Shown here: positions 7,083 through 15,641 of the stretch, piece by piece
How positions within the stretch are numbered: the first letter of the stretch is position 1
Layout of the letters: the number at the start of each line of letters is the position of its first letter
Assembly (NCBI GenBank): GCA_910577925.1
Contig: CAJTOI010000014.1
Location: forward strand, 1 to 37,163
DNA from: an uncultured Roseburia sp.
Lineage (GTDB): Bacteria > Bacillota > Clostridia > Lachnospirales > Lachnospiraceae
Reading direction: 5' to 3'
DNA: 37,163 nucleotides
Program-made: the position numbers and the translations under genes
Notes under the pieces: model-generated
The model's database searches: none
Seen by the model: only the letters and a program-made list of their open reading frames with translations
What the model was told of the DNA's origin: nothing

Positions 7083-8456
7083 ATGGAAAAAAGTGCGAAA
7101 ATGCAGGATATGGGTGCGGACAGTATTCCAAAGCTGTTTGCGAGATTGGCGATTCCGGCGGTGGTGGCTCAGATTATTAACTTGCTCTACAATATTGTCG
7201 ACCGGATTTACATCGGCCATATTCCGGAAGTGGGCGCTTCCGCGCTCACGGGAGTGGGGCTGTTTGTGCCGATTTTTATGCTGATAAATGCGTTTGCCAT
7301 GCTGGCAGGCGCCGGAGGCGCGCCGCTTGCATCTATTGCGATGGGGCGTAAGGAGAATGAGCACGCGGAAAAAATCATTGCAAATTGCTTTTCTCTCCTG
7401 ATGATTCTGGCGGCTGTCCTGACGGCCGTGTTCTATTTCTCTGCGCCGGTGCTGCTCCGCTTTTTCGGAGCGAGTGATGTGACGCTTCCCTACGCGCTGT
7501 CCTACGCGCGGATTTACATTCTCGGCAGTATTTTTGTGCTGATCGTGATGGGAATGAATCCGTTTATCACGACGCAGGGCTTTGCCAAAATCAGTATGCT
7601 CACGACGGTAATTGGAGCGGTCATCAATATTATTCTGGACCCGATTTTTATCTTTGTCTTCGGGATGGGCGTAAGGGGAGCCGCAATCGCAACGGTTTTA
7701 AGCCAGGCCGTGGGAGCGGTGTGGATTCTTAGATTTTTAACGGGGAAAAAGACGATCCTGCGCCTGAAAAAGGAAAATATGAAATTGGATCCGGCCGTTT
7801 TCGGGCCGTGCCTTGCGCTCGGCGTCTCTACCTTTGTGATGCTGTCGACCGAAAGCCTGCTTTCGATGTGCTTTACGTCGAGCCTTGCGCGGTACGGCGG
7901 CGATCTTGCCGTGGGAGCCATGACAATCCTTTCAAGCGTGAGCCAGCTTGTGCTGATGCCGCTGCAGGGCTTCTGTCAGGGCGGTCAGCCGATTATGAGC
8001 TACAATTACGGCGCCGGAAACGAAAAGCGCGTAAAAACCGTATTTTATCTGCAGTTTGGGATCTGCTTTTTGTACGCGACGCTGTTCTGGGTGTTTTCCA
8101 TGGGCATGCCGGGGGTCCTTGCCGGTATCTTTACAAACGATACGGCGCTTGTGGAGTATGCATCCCGGGCACTTCGGATTTACATGGCGGGAATGTTTGC
8201 GTTTGGAGCCCAGATTGCATGCCAGCAGAGCTTTATGGCGCTCGGACAGGCGAAAGTGAGTCTGTTTCTGGCCTGTCTGCGCAAGCTGATTCTTTTGATT
8301 CCGCTGATTTTCCTCCTGCCGGCGCTTCTGGAAGATAAAGTGTTCGGCGTTTTCCTTGCGGAGCCGATCAGCGACATTGCGGCGGCGCTGGTGACGGTCC
8401 TTGTATTTTTTTCACGGTTTCAGAAGATTCTCGGCAAAAGCCCAAAATGCAGATAG
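7083..8456 (+). CDS. MATE-family multidrug efflux pump (MepA-like)
   Basis: A 457-residue inner-membrane protein with about 12 membrane helices in two homologous halves. It should use a proton or sodium gradient to export cationic drugs or metabolites. The N-terminal helix carries IPAVVAQIINLLYNIVDRIYIGH, typical of the family. ITTQGFAKISMLTTVIGAVINIILDPIF and FCQGGQPIMSYNYGAGN are also conserved in MepA-like members. The ATG follows GGAAAGGAACG. The gene is divergent from a BmrR-like MerR gene and has a MerR-type promoter, so drug-induced expression is likely. No terminator is obvious after the stop. Confidence 0.92.
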   Translation: MEKSAKMQDMGADSIPKLFARLAIPAVVAQIINLLYNIVDRIYIGHIPEVGASALTGVGLFVPIFMLINAFAMLAGAGGAPLASIAMGRKENEHAEKIIANCFSLLMILAAVLTAVFYFSAPVLLRFFGASDVTLPYALSYARIYILGSIFVLIVMGMNPFITTQGFAKISMLTTVIGAVINIILDPIFIFVFGMGVRGAAIATVLSQAVGAVWILRFLTGKKTILRLKKENMKLDPAVFGPCLALGVSTFVMLSTESLLSMCFTSSLARYGGDLAVGAMTILSSVSQLVLMPLQGFCQGGQPIMSYNYGAGNEKRVKTVFYLQFGICFLYATLFWVFSMGMPGVLAGIFTNDTALVEYASRALRIYMAGMFAFGAQIACQQSFMALGQAKVSLFLACLRKLILLIPLIFLLPALLEDKVFGVFLAEPISDIAAALVTVLVFFSRFQKILGKSPKCR

Positions 8457-8505
8457 CGGAACAGAATATTTGTTCGTATTTTGGCGTAAATGTTGCCGGA
8501 AGGAC

Positions 8506-8533
8506 TTGAAATAAAAAGAGAATGTGGTAAAAT
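8506..8533 (+). promoter_or_regulatory. Sigma-A promoter for the DUF1266 lipoprotein
   Basis: TTGAAA (8506-8511) and TAAAAT (8528-8533) lie 16 bp apart, with a TG just before the -10 box. Confidence 0.65.
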
Positions 8534-8574
8534 AGTACCGGAATTATTTATTAATGTATGAGGGAGGAAAACCA

Positions 8575-9801
8575 ATGAAAAAGTACAGACTGACATGGCT
8601 GCTTTGCGTGATGACATTGCTTGTGGCGGTATGTCTGCAGGGCTGCGGGGGACCGAAGAGTCAGGAAGAGCTTCTGGCAAATATGCAGGAGTTTGCGACG
8701 GCGGACGGCAGCGCTGCCATTTATCTCGACAAAGACTGGAAAATAGAGGACATGGGAATCGAATATTTCATGTGCGCAGCGAATGAGAGCGGCACGAGAA
8801 TTGCGATTCTGATGCAGTTCCAGAAAAGCGGCCTCAATCAGATGGCTTCCAGCTTAGACGAAGTGAAGGATCTTATCAAGACCAGCTACGGCTACAGCGC
8901 GAGCGGAGAGAGCCAGGAAGCGCCGCAGGTGCCGGGCATGACAAATGTCCAGGCGGAGAGAGGAACTGCGCAGGTGGAAGGGACCAGCGCGGAGATTTAT
9001 CTCGTTTACGGTGAGACGGATTACGCTTACTATGCAATTCTCTACGGTGCAAATTCCATGAATGACAATGAGATCGCATACGCGAAAGCGTCCTGCTCGA
9101 AGTTCAGCGAGAACGCGCCCGAGGAAGAGGATGCGACGACGGTGGAGCTGACGGATACGGTTCGCTGGTTTAACGCGTCTTACGCGGTACTTACGGAGCT
9201 CAACGGCTGGGATTATAACCGTTTTGCAGGACTGCCCGCAAACGACGAGTCCAAGGCGCTTGAGCAGGAGTCTTTGAAAGAATGGTGGGATGTGACGGAC
9301 CGCGCGACTGCGGACGAGACGCTTGAGTGGGCCCTGACAGAGGGACACCGCGCCGGCTTTGTAGAGAATATGTCCTACCTGGAAGAGAACGGGATGAGCG
9401 ATGTGGCCGAGGCGGACCGCGTCGGTTTTGTACATGAGTGTTTTGTCGTGACGGATGACCAGGCGGCTCAGATGGCAGAACAGTATAAGATGTATGAAGA
9501 GTTCGGTGCAAGCGCGCTTGACGGCTGGGATTACTGCCGTGCGATGAACCTGGTTAGCTTTTACTATCTGGCAGGTTACTACACCGAGCAGGAAGCGCTT
9601 GACAAATCGCTCGAGATCGCGCAGATGATACAGCCGCTGTTTGGCTCGTGGGATGAGCTGGTAGACAGCTATATGCGCGGATATGAGTACTGGGCGGAGG
9701 AGAGCGCGGACGAGCGCAGAGCCGTGTACGAGGATTTAAAGAGCAGAGAAGACAACCCGTATGCGGTTGATTTCAAGACAAGCCTTGAGAAGACGTGGTA
9801 A
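8575..9801 (+). CDS. DUF1266-domain lipoprotein
   Basis: A 408-residue exported lipoprotein. A positively charged start and a hydrophobic segment lead to LQGC, with the lipid-anchored Cys at residue 24. Residues 30-180 form a domain of mixed alpha-beta character with no recognised family. From about 190 onward the sequence has the DUF1266 pattern: tryptophan-rich WDYNRFAG, EWWDVTDRATADETLEW, then GWDYCRAMNLVSFYYLAGY and FGSWDELVDSYMRGYEYW. The function of DUF1266 is unknown. The ATG at 8575 follows GGGAGGAAAA; an in-frame ATG at 8554 lies before the ribosome site and is unlikely. It has its own promoter and terminator, so it is a single-gene unit next to an envelope-stress sigma factor. Confidence 0.82.
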   Translation: MKKYRLTWLLCVMTLLVAVCLQGCGGPKSQEELLANMQEFATADGSAAIYLDKDWKIEDMGIEYFMCAANESGTRIAILMQFQKSGLNQMASSLDEVKDLIKTSYGYSASGESQEAPQVPGMTNVQAERGTAQVEGTSAEIYLVYGETDYAYYAILYGANSMNDNEIAYAKASCSKFSENAPEEEDATTVELTDTVRWFNASYAVLTELNGWDYNRFAGLPANDESKALEQESLKEWWDVTDRATADETLEWALTEGHRAGFVENMSYLEENGMSDVAEADRVGFVHECFVVTDDQAAQMAEQYKMYEEFGASALDGWDYCRAMNLVSFYYLAGYYTEQEALDKSLEIAQMIQPLFGSWDELVDSYMRGYEYWAEESADERRAVYEDLKSREDNPYAVDFKTSLEKTW

Positions 9802-9838
9802 GCCGGATGACGGAAACTGCGGGGGCAGAAACGATAAG

Positions 9839-9872
9839 ACAGGTATGGCGCGAATGCCATGCCTGTTTTTTT
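9839..9872 (+). terminator. Intrinsic terminator
   Basis: ACAGGTATGGC (9839-9849) pairs with GCCATGCCTGT (9856-9866) with one wobble pair and is followed by seven T. It ends the lipoprotein transcript. Confidence 0.9.
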
Positions 9873-9881
9873 GCGGAAAAA

Positions 9882-9912
9882 TGAAACTTTTCGAATCATA
9901 CCGGGGTCTAAT
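9882..9912 (+). promoter_or_regulatory. ECF-type promoter of the sigma/anti-sigma operon
   Basis: TGAAACTTTT starts at 9882, and GGTCTAAT ends at 9912. The pair resembles the GAAAC...CGTC/TCTAA class used by ECF sigma factors such as SigV. Its place 31 bp before the sigma gene start suggests autoregulation. Confidence 0.6.
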
Positions 9913-9942
9913 CAACAGAACGGACAAAGGAGGTGGAAACGG

Positions 9943-10458
9943 ATGCTTTTTTCGGGAAAGCATGGAAAGGAACAGAAGATAGAGCAGCTTCTGACAGAAA
10001 ATTATAATCGCTATTATCGTCTTGCGATGAGCTATGTACACAACGGGGCCGACGCTGCGGATATCGTGCAGAACGGGGCATACCGGGCGATTCTTCACAG
10101 CGGCGACTTAAAAGGGGAAGCGTATGCCGCGACATGGCTGTACCGGATTATGTTAAACGAAATTTTTCGCCATCTGCAGAAGACGCCGCAGGACATCTGC
10201 CGGGACACCGGGGAGGACGGGGGCCCGGAGGCGGGGACGGAGGATGCGGGACTTGCACATGCCTGTGAAAATATGGACCTGCAGAGAGCGCTCGATGCGA
10301 TGACGCCGAAGGATAAGGCCGTGATTGCGCTTCGCTTTTTTGAGGAGCGGAAGCTTGAAGAGATCGCGGTGATTTTGGAGGAGAATGTCAGTACGGTAAA
10401 AAGCAGGCTGTACCGCGGCTTGAAAAAGCTGCGTGTGGAGCTGGGGGAGGACGCATAA
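9943..10458 (+). CDS. ECF RNA polymerase sigma factor (SigV-like)
   Basis: A 171-residue alternative sigma factor with only regions 2 and 4. Region 2 is at about residues 18-80 (LTENYNRYYRLAMSYV, then ADIVQNGAYRAI for core binding and -10 recognition). Region 4 is at about 115-168, with MTPKDKAVIALRFFEERKLEEIA and a helix-turn-helix ending VSTVKSRLYRGLKKL for -35 recognition. The ATG at 9943 sits behind AAAGGAGGTGG, whereas the longer frame has no ribosome site. The next gene is an RsiV-like membrane anti-sigma factor, 25 bp downstream. That makes a SigV-type envelope-stress regulator likely; in known RsiV systems lysozyme triggers cleavage of the anti-sigma factor. Which genes it controls here is not visible. 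Confidence 0.9.
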   Translation: MLFSGKHGKEQKIEQLLTENYNRYYRLAMSYVHNGADAADIVQNGAYRAILHSGDLKGEAYAATWLYRIMLNEIFRHLQKTPQDICRDTGEDGGPEAGTEDAGLAHACENMDLQRALDAMTPKDKAVIALRFFEERKLEEIAVILEENVSTVKSRLYRGLKKLRVELGEDA

Positions 10459-10483
10459 CAGGGAAAGCAGGGAGGAAATCGGT

Positions 10484-11446
10484 ATGGGAGAAAATCAGGA
10501 ACGAATCAGTGAGCTTGAAAAGTTAAGAAACTTAAAGGCAGAATATGAAAGGGAGGAGATGACGCAGGAGCAGGCGGAAAAGCTGCGGGAGCGCATGGAA
10601 GACGCAAAACGGGAAAAGCGCAGGGCAGGACAGAAAAGAGGCAGGCAGATAGCGGCAGCGGCGGCGGCAGCGGCAGCGGTATTTGTCGCGCTCCCGAACC
10701 TCTCGGCGGATATTGCCTACGCCATGAGCAATGTGCCGCTTCTCGGCGGGCTGGTGCAGGTGGTCACGTTCCGCGATTACCAGTACGGAAGTGAGCGGAA
10801 CCGCGCGGATATCCGGGTGCCGGAGCTGATTGTCGGGGAGAATGTCGCCGTCACCGACACCGAACAGCCCGCGGGCGGGACCGAGACCGCAGGGCAGAGC
10901 GAGGCGCAGGAGAATCTGCGCAAATCAACGGCGGAGATCAATGCGGAGATTCAGGCGATCACGGAGAATCTGGTCAATGAATTTGAACGGGATCTGGAAG
11001 CGGAGTGGGGATATCAGGACGTCATGGTGTCCAATGAGGTGATTGCGACCACGGAACAGTATTTTACGCTGAAGCTGTCCTGTTATCAGGGAGCGGGCAG
11101 CGGTTATCAGTGGAACTATTTTTACACGATTGACCTGACGACGGGAGAACGCCTGGAGTTAAAGGATCTGTTTGCGGAAAATGCGGATTACATTACGCCG
11201 ATCAGCGAGGAGATCAAACGCCAGATGAAAGCGCAGATGGAGGCGGACGAAAATGTGATGTACTGGCTCGACTATGAGGAGGTGCCGGAGTGGTCATTTA
11301 CCGCAATTACAGACGAAACTCTGTTCTATGTCAATGCGGACGGAAACATTGTCATCAGCTTTAACGAGGGTGATGTGGCGCCGATGTATATGGGGGTTGT
11401 CGAATTCGAAATCCCTGCGGAGACGGTTGCGGATATCCTGAAGTAG
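10484..11446 (+). CDS. RsiV-like anti-sigma factor with DUF3298 domain
   Basis: A 320-residue single-pass membrane protein. Residues 1-52 are charged and helical and should bind the sigma factor in the cytoplasm. A very alanine-rich segment at about 55-71 is the membrane span. A short linker with LSADIAYAMSNVPLLGGLV and VTFRDYQY is typical of clostridial members. The outer part includes a DUF4163-like region and, from about residue 215, a DUF3298 domain (NYFYTIDLTTGERLELKDLF, then FYVNADGNIVISFNEGDVAP). RsiV of Bacillus subtilis binds lysozyme with this region and is then cleaved. The ATG at 10484 follows GGGAGGAAATC. It forms an operon with the sigma gene and ends at a strong terminator. Lysozyme sensing here is inferred from the family. 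Confidence 0.85.
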   Translation: MGENQERISELEKLRNLKAEYEREEMTQEQAEKLRERMEDAKREKRRAGQKRGRQIAAAAAAAAAVFVALPNLSADIAYAMSNVPLLGGLVQVVTFRDYQYGSERNRADIRVPELIVGENVAVTDTEQPAGGTETAGQSEAQENLRKSTAEINAEIQAITENLVNEFERDLEAEWGYQDVMVSNEVIATTEQYFTLKLSCYQGAGSGYQWNYFYTIDLTTGERLELKDLFAENADYITPISEEIKRQMKAQMEADENVMYWLDYEEVPEWSFTAITDETLFYVNADGNIVISFNEGDVAPMYMGVVEFEIPAETVADILK

Positions 11447-11464
11447 AATACGGAAATTATACGG

Positions 11465-11488
11465 CGGGCGACATTTGTCGCCCGTTTT
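11465..11488 (+). terminator. Intrinsic terminator of the sigma/anti-sigma operon
   Basis: CGGGCGAC (11465-11472) pairs perfectly with GTCGCCCG (11477-11484) around a 4-base loop and is followed by TTTT. Confidence 0.85.
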
Positions 11489-11725
11489 GTGCAATATACC
11501 GGATGGCTGGCGTTATTTTGTGCCTTTGTGCCTGAAAAGATATTGTAAATTATACCAAAAAGGACTAAACTATACCCATAGGTATCTAAGGATGCACAGA
11601 ATAAGATGTACCGGGCTAGGAAATAAACTGCGATGGGCAAAATGGAACAAAAGGGGGGAATGAAGAGAAAGGGGAGTATCTTTGTACCTGAAAAATATTT
11701 ACGAAATCGAGTAGGAGAGTCAGTT

Positions 11726-13426
11726 ATGTTCAAGGACGAAAAGATTGAGAAAAAGTTGACAAAATCCTTTGTCAAGGTATCAATGATTACGGCCATAGGT
11801 GCGATTGTGGGATTACTCGCGCTTATTGCGGTTGCAAACAGGTACGCTTATGCATTGAAGAATTTTGGTTTTGCACAGGGGGACATCGGTAAAGCGATGT
11901 ACGAATTTGCGGATGTGAGGTCTTCCCTGCGGGCTGCGATCGGATACGATGATGCGGATGCCATCGCAGCGGTTGTGCAGCAGCATGAGGATGCAATCGC
12001 TTCTTTTAAGGAGAATTTTGCGGCGGTCGAGAAGACGATCGTGTCGGATGCGGGACGCGAGACATATGACGCGATTGTGGAGGAGCTGGATACATACTGG
12101 GAACTGGATACACGGATTATGGAGCTTGGCGCTACAACAGACAGAGAGCTGTGCAGGCAGGCACAGGAGCTGGCGCTGAGTGAGCTGGCGAGTGTTTATC
12201 AGGGGATCAATGAGAAGCTTGATGATCTTTTGGAGGTAAAGGTTACGGAAGGGCAGAGCCTTTCCACGATGCTTACCATATTGAGTATTGTTCTGATTAT
12301 CGCAATCATCATTGTGATCGTGATTGCCGTAATGATCTCTATGCGTATCGGTAAGACGATTGCGGTAGGAATCTCGGAGCCGCTGAAACAGCTTGGAGAC
12401 CGTCTGAAACTGTTTGCAGAGGGGGATCTCACGTCACCGTTCCCGGAGATGGACACGAAGGACGAGATCGCGGAGATCGTCAACGACGCGACACAGATGG
12501 CCAATACGCTCAATGTGATCATCACCGATATCGAAGAAGTGCTCGGCGAGATGGAAGGAAAGAACTACGCGGTACAGTCCAGTGCACACGAGAAATATAC
12601 GAAAGATTTCAAGAAATTACTGCAGTCCATGCGTGCGCTCAGAGACCAGATGACGGATACGATACGTTCTATCGGAGAGGCGTCCAATCAGGTATCGGGC
12701 GGTTCGATTAACCTTGCAGAGTCCGCACAGAGCCTTGCGGAGGGTGCGACGGAGCAGGCAGGCGCCGTGGAGGAGCTGCAGGCTACGATTATGGATATTA
12801 CAACGACGATGGAGAAAAGCGCGCGCAGCGCGGAGGAGTCTTACCGGCAGGCAGAGAACTATGCGAATGAGGCGGACCATACCCGCGAAGAAATGCAGAC
12901 AATGGTTACGGCGATGGAGAAGATCAGCGAATCTTCGGCCAAGATCGGAAATATCATTTCCGAGATCGAGTCGATTGCGTCACAGACCAATCTGCTGTCG
13001 CTGAATGCATCGATTGAGGCGGCGAGAGCCGGCGATGCAGGGCGCGGATTCTCCGTGGTGGCGGAGGAGATCCGTCAGCTCGCAGAGCAGAGCGCAAAGG
13101 CGGTCGTAGATACGAGGGAGCTGATTGAGGGATCCATGCGGGAAATCGCAGAGGGAAGCCGCGCCGTGGAGCACGCGTCGAGCTCAATTGAAAGCGTAGT
13201 CAGCGGAATCAAGCAGATTGCGGAGTCTTCTAAGGAGCTGAGCGTTATGGTGATCACACAGGCAGAGACGATGCGCCAGGCAGAGCAGGGCGTGAGCCAG
13301 ATTTCCGAAGTGGTGCAGAGCAACTCGGCAGCGGCGCAGCAGTCTTCGGCAACAAGCGAGGAGCTGTCCGCACAGGCGGCTACGCTCGACGAGCTGGTAG
13401 GCCAGTTTGTGTTAAAGGAGGAGTAA
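11726..13426 (+). CDS. Transmembrane methyl-accepting chemotaxis protein
   Basis: A 566-residue chemoreceptor. A first membrane helix at about residues 17-37 is followed by a helical extracytoplasmic region (40-180) that looks like a four-helix bundle and has no Cache or PAS signature. A very hydrophobic second membrane helix at about 185-210 is followed by HAMP (SEPLKQLGDRLKLFAEGDL). The kinase-control tip is at about 415-440, with IASQTNLLSLNASIEAARAG. The ATG at 11726 follows TAGGAGAG. Longer in-frame starts at 11633 and 11660 would add a non-membrane N-terminal tail and are less likely. In the 279-bp gap before it I see the preceding terminator and no clear sigma-D promoter. Confidence 0.92.
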   Translation: MFKDEKIEKKLTKSFVKVSMITAIGAIVGLLALIAVANRYAYALKNFGFAQGDIGKAMYEFADVRSSLRAAIGYDDADAIAAVVQQHEDAIASFKENFAAVEKTIVSDAGRETYDAIVEELDTYWELDTRIMELGATTDRELCRQAQELALSELASVYQGINEKLDDLLEVKVTEGQSLSTMLTILSIVLIIAIIIVIVIAVMISMRIGKTIAVGISEPLKQLGDRLKLFAEGDLTSPFPEMDTKDEIAEIVNDATQMANTLNVIITDIEEVLGEMEGKNYAVQSSAHEKYTKDFKKLLQSMRALRDQMTDTIRSIGEASNQVSGGSINLAESAQSLAEGATEQAGAVEELQATIMDITTTMEKSARSAEESYRQAENYANEADHTREEMQTMVTAMEKISESSAKIGNIISEIESIASQTNLLSLNASIEAARAGDAGRGFSVVAEEIRQLAEQSAKAVVDTRELIEGSMREIAEGSRAVEHASSSIESVVSGIKQIAESSKELSVMVITQAETMRQAEQGVSQISEVVQSNSAAAQQSSATSEELSAQAATLDELVGQFVLKEE

Positions 13427-13478
13427 TTTCTCCGCGTTTATGAATTAGATCTTTGCAGAGAGAAGAAAAGATACGAAG

Positions 13479-13521
13479 GCCGGAATGTCATACTTTTTCA
13501 AAGGGACATTCCGGCTCTTTT
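13479..13521 (+). terminator. Intrinsic terminator after the chemoreceptor
   Basis: GCCGGAATGTC (13479-13489) pairs perfectly with GACATTCCGGC (13505-13515) and is followed by TCTTTT. Confidence 0.85.
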
Positions 13522-13523
13522 AA

Positions 13524-13577
13524 ACAACCGGATACCTGCGCCGCAGCCTCTGTCCGCAGAAGGTGAATCCGTTGTTT
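13524..13577 (+). promoter_or_regulatory. Second long hairpin just before the acetyltransferase ribosome site
   Basis: AACAACCGGAT pairs with ATCCGTTGTT, with one bulged C, across a CTGCG/CGCAG-rich centre and is followed by TTTT. It ends a few bases before the ribosome site of the next gene, so it may act as an attenuator or a second terminator. Confidence 0.4.
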
Positions 13578-13595
13578 TAGAAAAGGAGAGAGCGT

Positions 13596-14117
13596 ATGAG
13601 ACTGACAGAACTTTGTACGGCGGATTTTGAGGAGGCGTGGCAGATTCTTGCGGAGAGTTTTCCGCCGGAGGAGCGCAGAACAAAGGAAGGGCAACGGGAA
13701 ATCATGAACGAGGAAGCCTACCGGCTGTACGGCTGCAGAGAAGAAGGAGAGCTGCTTGCGATTCTTGCGGTGTGGGAGTTTGAGACGTTTACGTTTCTGG
13801 AGCATTTTGCGGTGAGAAAAGCAGCCAGAGGAGGAGGCCTCGGCGGAACGCTGTTAAAAGAGTTTCTGGCAGACTGCCGTAAGACGGTATTGCTGGAGGC
13901 GGAACCTCCGCAGGGAGAAATCGAAAGGCGCCGGATTGCGTTCTATGAGAGAAACGGGTTTGTCGTGAACCGGTACGATTATATACAGCCGCCTCTGCAG
14001 GCGGGGTGTGCGCCGATCCCGCTGCAGCTTATGACATCGGAGAAGCCCTTCCCGGCGCCGGAGCTTAACCGAATCCGGGACGAGCTGTACCGCGCGGTCT
14101 ATAAGATTGAACCGTAA
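13596..14117 (+). CDS. GNAT-family N-acetyltransferase
   Basis: A 173-residue cytoplasmic acetyl-CoA-dependent transferase. The central motif A is at about residues 70-90: HFAVRKAARGGGLGGTLL, where the R-G-G-G-L-G-G loop binds the pyrophosphate of acetyl-CoA. It is followed by VLLEAEPP on the next strand, and RRIAFYERNGFVVNRYDYIQP (about 108-128) is the motif B segment with its conserved Tyr. The ATG at 13596 has AAAAGGAGAGAG in front. The acceptor cannot be told from sequence. The gene converges on a MATE pump with only 20 bp between stops and no shared terminator. Confidence 0.88.
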   Translation: MRLTELCTADFEEAWQILAESFPPEERRTKEGQREIMNEEAYRLYGCREEGELLAILAVWEFETFTFLEHFAVRKAARGGGLGGTLLKEFLADCRKTVLLEAEPPQGEIERRRIAFYERNGFVVNRYDYIQPPLQAGCAPIPLQLMTSEKPFPAPELNRIRDELYRAVYKIEP

Positions 14118-14137
14118 AATGATTTCAGGCCGGTGCA

Positions 14138-15478
14138 TCAGATCGAGATATGGATCCATTTTCCCTGCTTGAAACGGATGGAAGCGAAGAGAAAACGGCT
14201 GATCTGGTCTGCGAGTACGCCGAGCCAGATCCCTTCGATGCCCATTCCGAACATGTAGCCGAACAGATAAGAGGCGAGGGTCCGGACCAGCGTGACGCTG
14301 ACCGTGGAGGCGCAGGCGGTATAGAGGGTGTCTCCGGCGCCGCGGAGGCATCCCATGTAGATGACCTGTGCGATCTGGAACAGCACGGTAAATATGATGA
14401 TATACATGATGTGAATACCGTATCGGATGACCGCGTCTTCCCCCGGGAAAAAGGCGGTAAACAGCGCTTTTGCACCGAAGAAATAGACGAGCGCAAGACA
14501 GACGGAAAAGCAGCCGCCGATGATGCGGCAGGTTTTTCCGTATTCTTTTGCCCGATCCGGGTCTTTTGCTCCGAGAGAAAAGCCGATCAGCGCCACGGCG
14601 GCGGCCTGCAGTCCGTCCCCGAAGGAGAACGACAGTCCCATGATATTCATGGCGACCTGATGGGCGGCCATGGATTCGGTCCCCTGTGCGGCCGCCATGA
14701 TGGAAGTGGCCATGAAGCCGATACGCATCAGAAGCTGCTCAAAAAAGATACTGTAGCCGACGCGCACGAGATTTTTGAGCGCGGCAGCCGTGGGAAGGAT
14801 TTTTTCGGACAGCATATAGGGGATGCTGACATAGTTGTCCTTCGGAAGTATGGATAAAACGCTCATAATACTTCCCACGACGGTTCCGAGCACCGTGGCC
14901 AGCGCGGCGCCCCGGATCCCGAGTGCCGGGAAGCCGAAATGTCCGTTGATAAGCAGATAATTGAAAATGACGTTTAAGAGATTGGCGGTCAGATTGGTGC
15001 GCATCGTAATTTTTGTGTTGCCTGCGCCCCGCTGGGAAGCGTTGACAATCAGGGAGATGCAGTTGAAAATCATTCCGCCCATAATAATGCGGTAGTAGGC
15101 GACCGCCCCGTCATGCGTGGCCTCGGTGGAGCCGCAGAATTCCATGATGGGACTTGCAAAGGCGACGAAGAAGACGCTCAGGATCGTTGCCAGGACGATG
15201 GCCAGTACATAGGCGGAGAGGGCGAGATTATTGGCGGCTTCCCTGCGCTGTTCGCCTTTTCGCCTTGCGACCAGAGCCGAAACCGAGACGTTAATCGCGA
15301 TAAAAACGGCGAGCCCCAGAAACTTCGGCTGTGTGGTCAGTCCGACAGAGGCCACTGCCTCCTTGCCGAGTGAGCTGACCATATAAGAATCTACAAGTCC
15401 GGCCAGCGCCACAAAAAAGGATTCGAGGATAGCGGGCCAGGCCATCCGCAGTGTTTCATTTACAATATCTTTTTTCAT
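14138..15478 (-). CDS. MATE-family efflux transporter
   Basis: A 446-residue inner-membrane protein with about 12 membrane helices. The start MKKDIVNETLRMAWPAILE and the segment ALAGLVDSYMVSSLGKEAVA are standard for MATE proteins. RGAGNTKITMRTNLTANLLNVIFNYLLI in the first half and CLRGAGDTLYT in the second mark the internal repeat. It is from a different MATE branch than the pump at 7083. The ATG at 15478 sits 11 bases after AAAGGAGC; a longer in-frame start at 15553 has no ribosome site. Substrate is unknown. The leader has an inverted repeat (15506-15533), and the gene is not next to a regulator, which suggests control from elsewhere. Confidence 0.9.
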   Translation of the reverse strand: MKKDIVNETLRMAWPAILESFFVALAGLVDSYMVSSLGKEAVASVGLTTQPKFLGLAVFIAINVSVSALVARRKGEQRREAANNLALSAYVLAIVLATILSVFFVAFASPIMEFCGSTEATHDGAVAYYRIIMGGMIFNCISLIVNASQRGAGNTKITMRTNLTANLLNVIFNYLLINGHFGFPALGIRGAALATVLGTVVGSIMSVLSILPKDNYVSIPYMLSEKILPTAAALKNLVRVGYSIFFEQLLMRIGFMATSIMAAAQGTESMAAHQVAMNIMGLSFSFGDGLQAAAVALIGFSLGAKDPDRAKEYGKTCRIIGGCFSVCLALVYFFGAKALFTAFFPGEDAVIRYGIHIMYIIIFTVLFQIAQVIYMGCLRGAGDTLYTACASTVSVTLVRTLASYLFGYMFGMGIEGIWLGVLADQISRFLFASIRFKQGKWIHISI

Positions 15479-15505
15479 TCTATAACCATGCTCCTTTCTC
15501 GGTGT

Positions 15506-15533
15506 GCGAATTTGGGCGTGAGCACAAATTTGC
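15506..15533 (-). promoter_or_regulatory. Inverted repeat in the MATE leader
   Basis: GCGAATTTG (15506-15514) and CAAATTTGC (15525-15533) match at 8 of 9 positions. It lies between the likely -10 box (TATAAT on the minus strand, 15549-15544) and the ribosome site, so it could be an operator or an mRNA hairpin. Confidence 0.45.
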
Positions 15534-15561
15534 AGATTGATTCTATTATACATCCGCTGTC

Positions 15562-15608
15562 AAAAAAAGGAAACAGCTGCGGGAGATTACCGGCGGTTGT
15601 TTCCTTTT
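15562..15608 (-). terminator. Bidirectional-looking terminator after the oxidoreductase
   Basis: AAAAGGAAACA (15565-15575) pairs with TGTTTCCTTTT (15598-15608). On the minus strand the stem is followed by a run of T (complement of 15562-15568), ending the oxidoreductase transcript before the MATE promoter. Confidence 0.75.
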
Positions 15609-15641
15609 ATAAATGAAAATTATTTTAAATCAAAAGACGAT

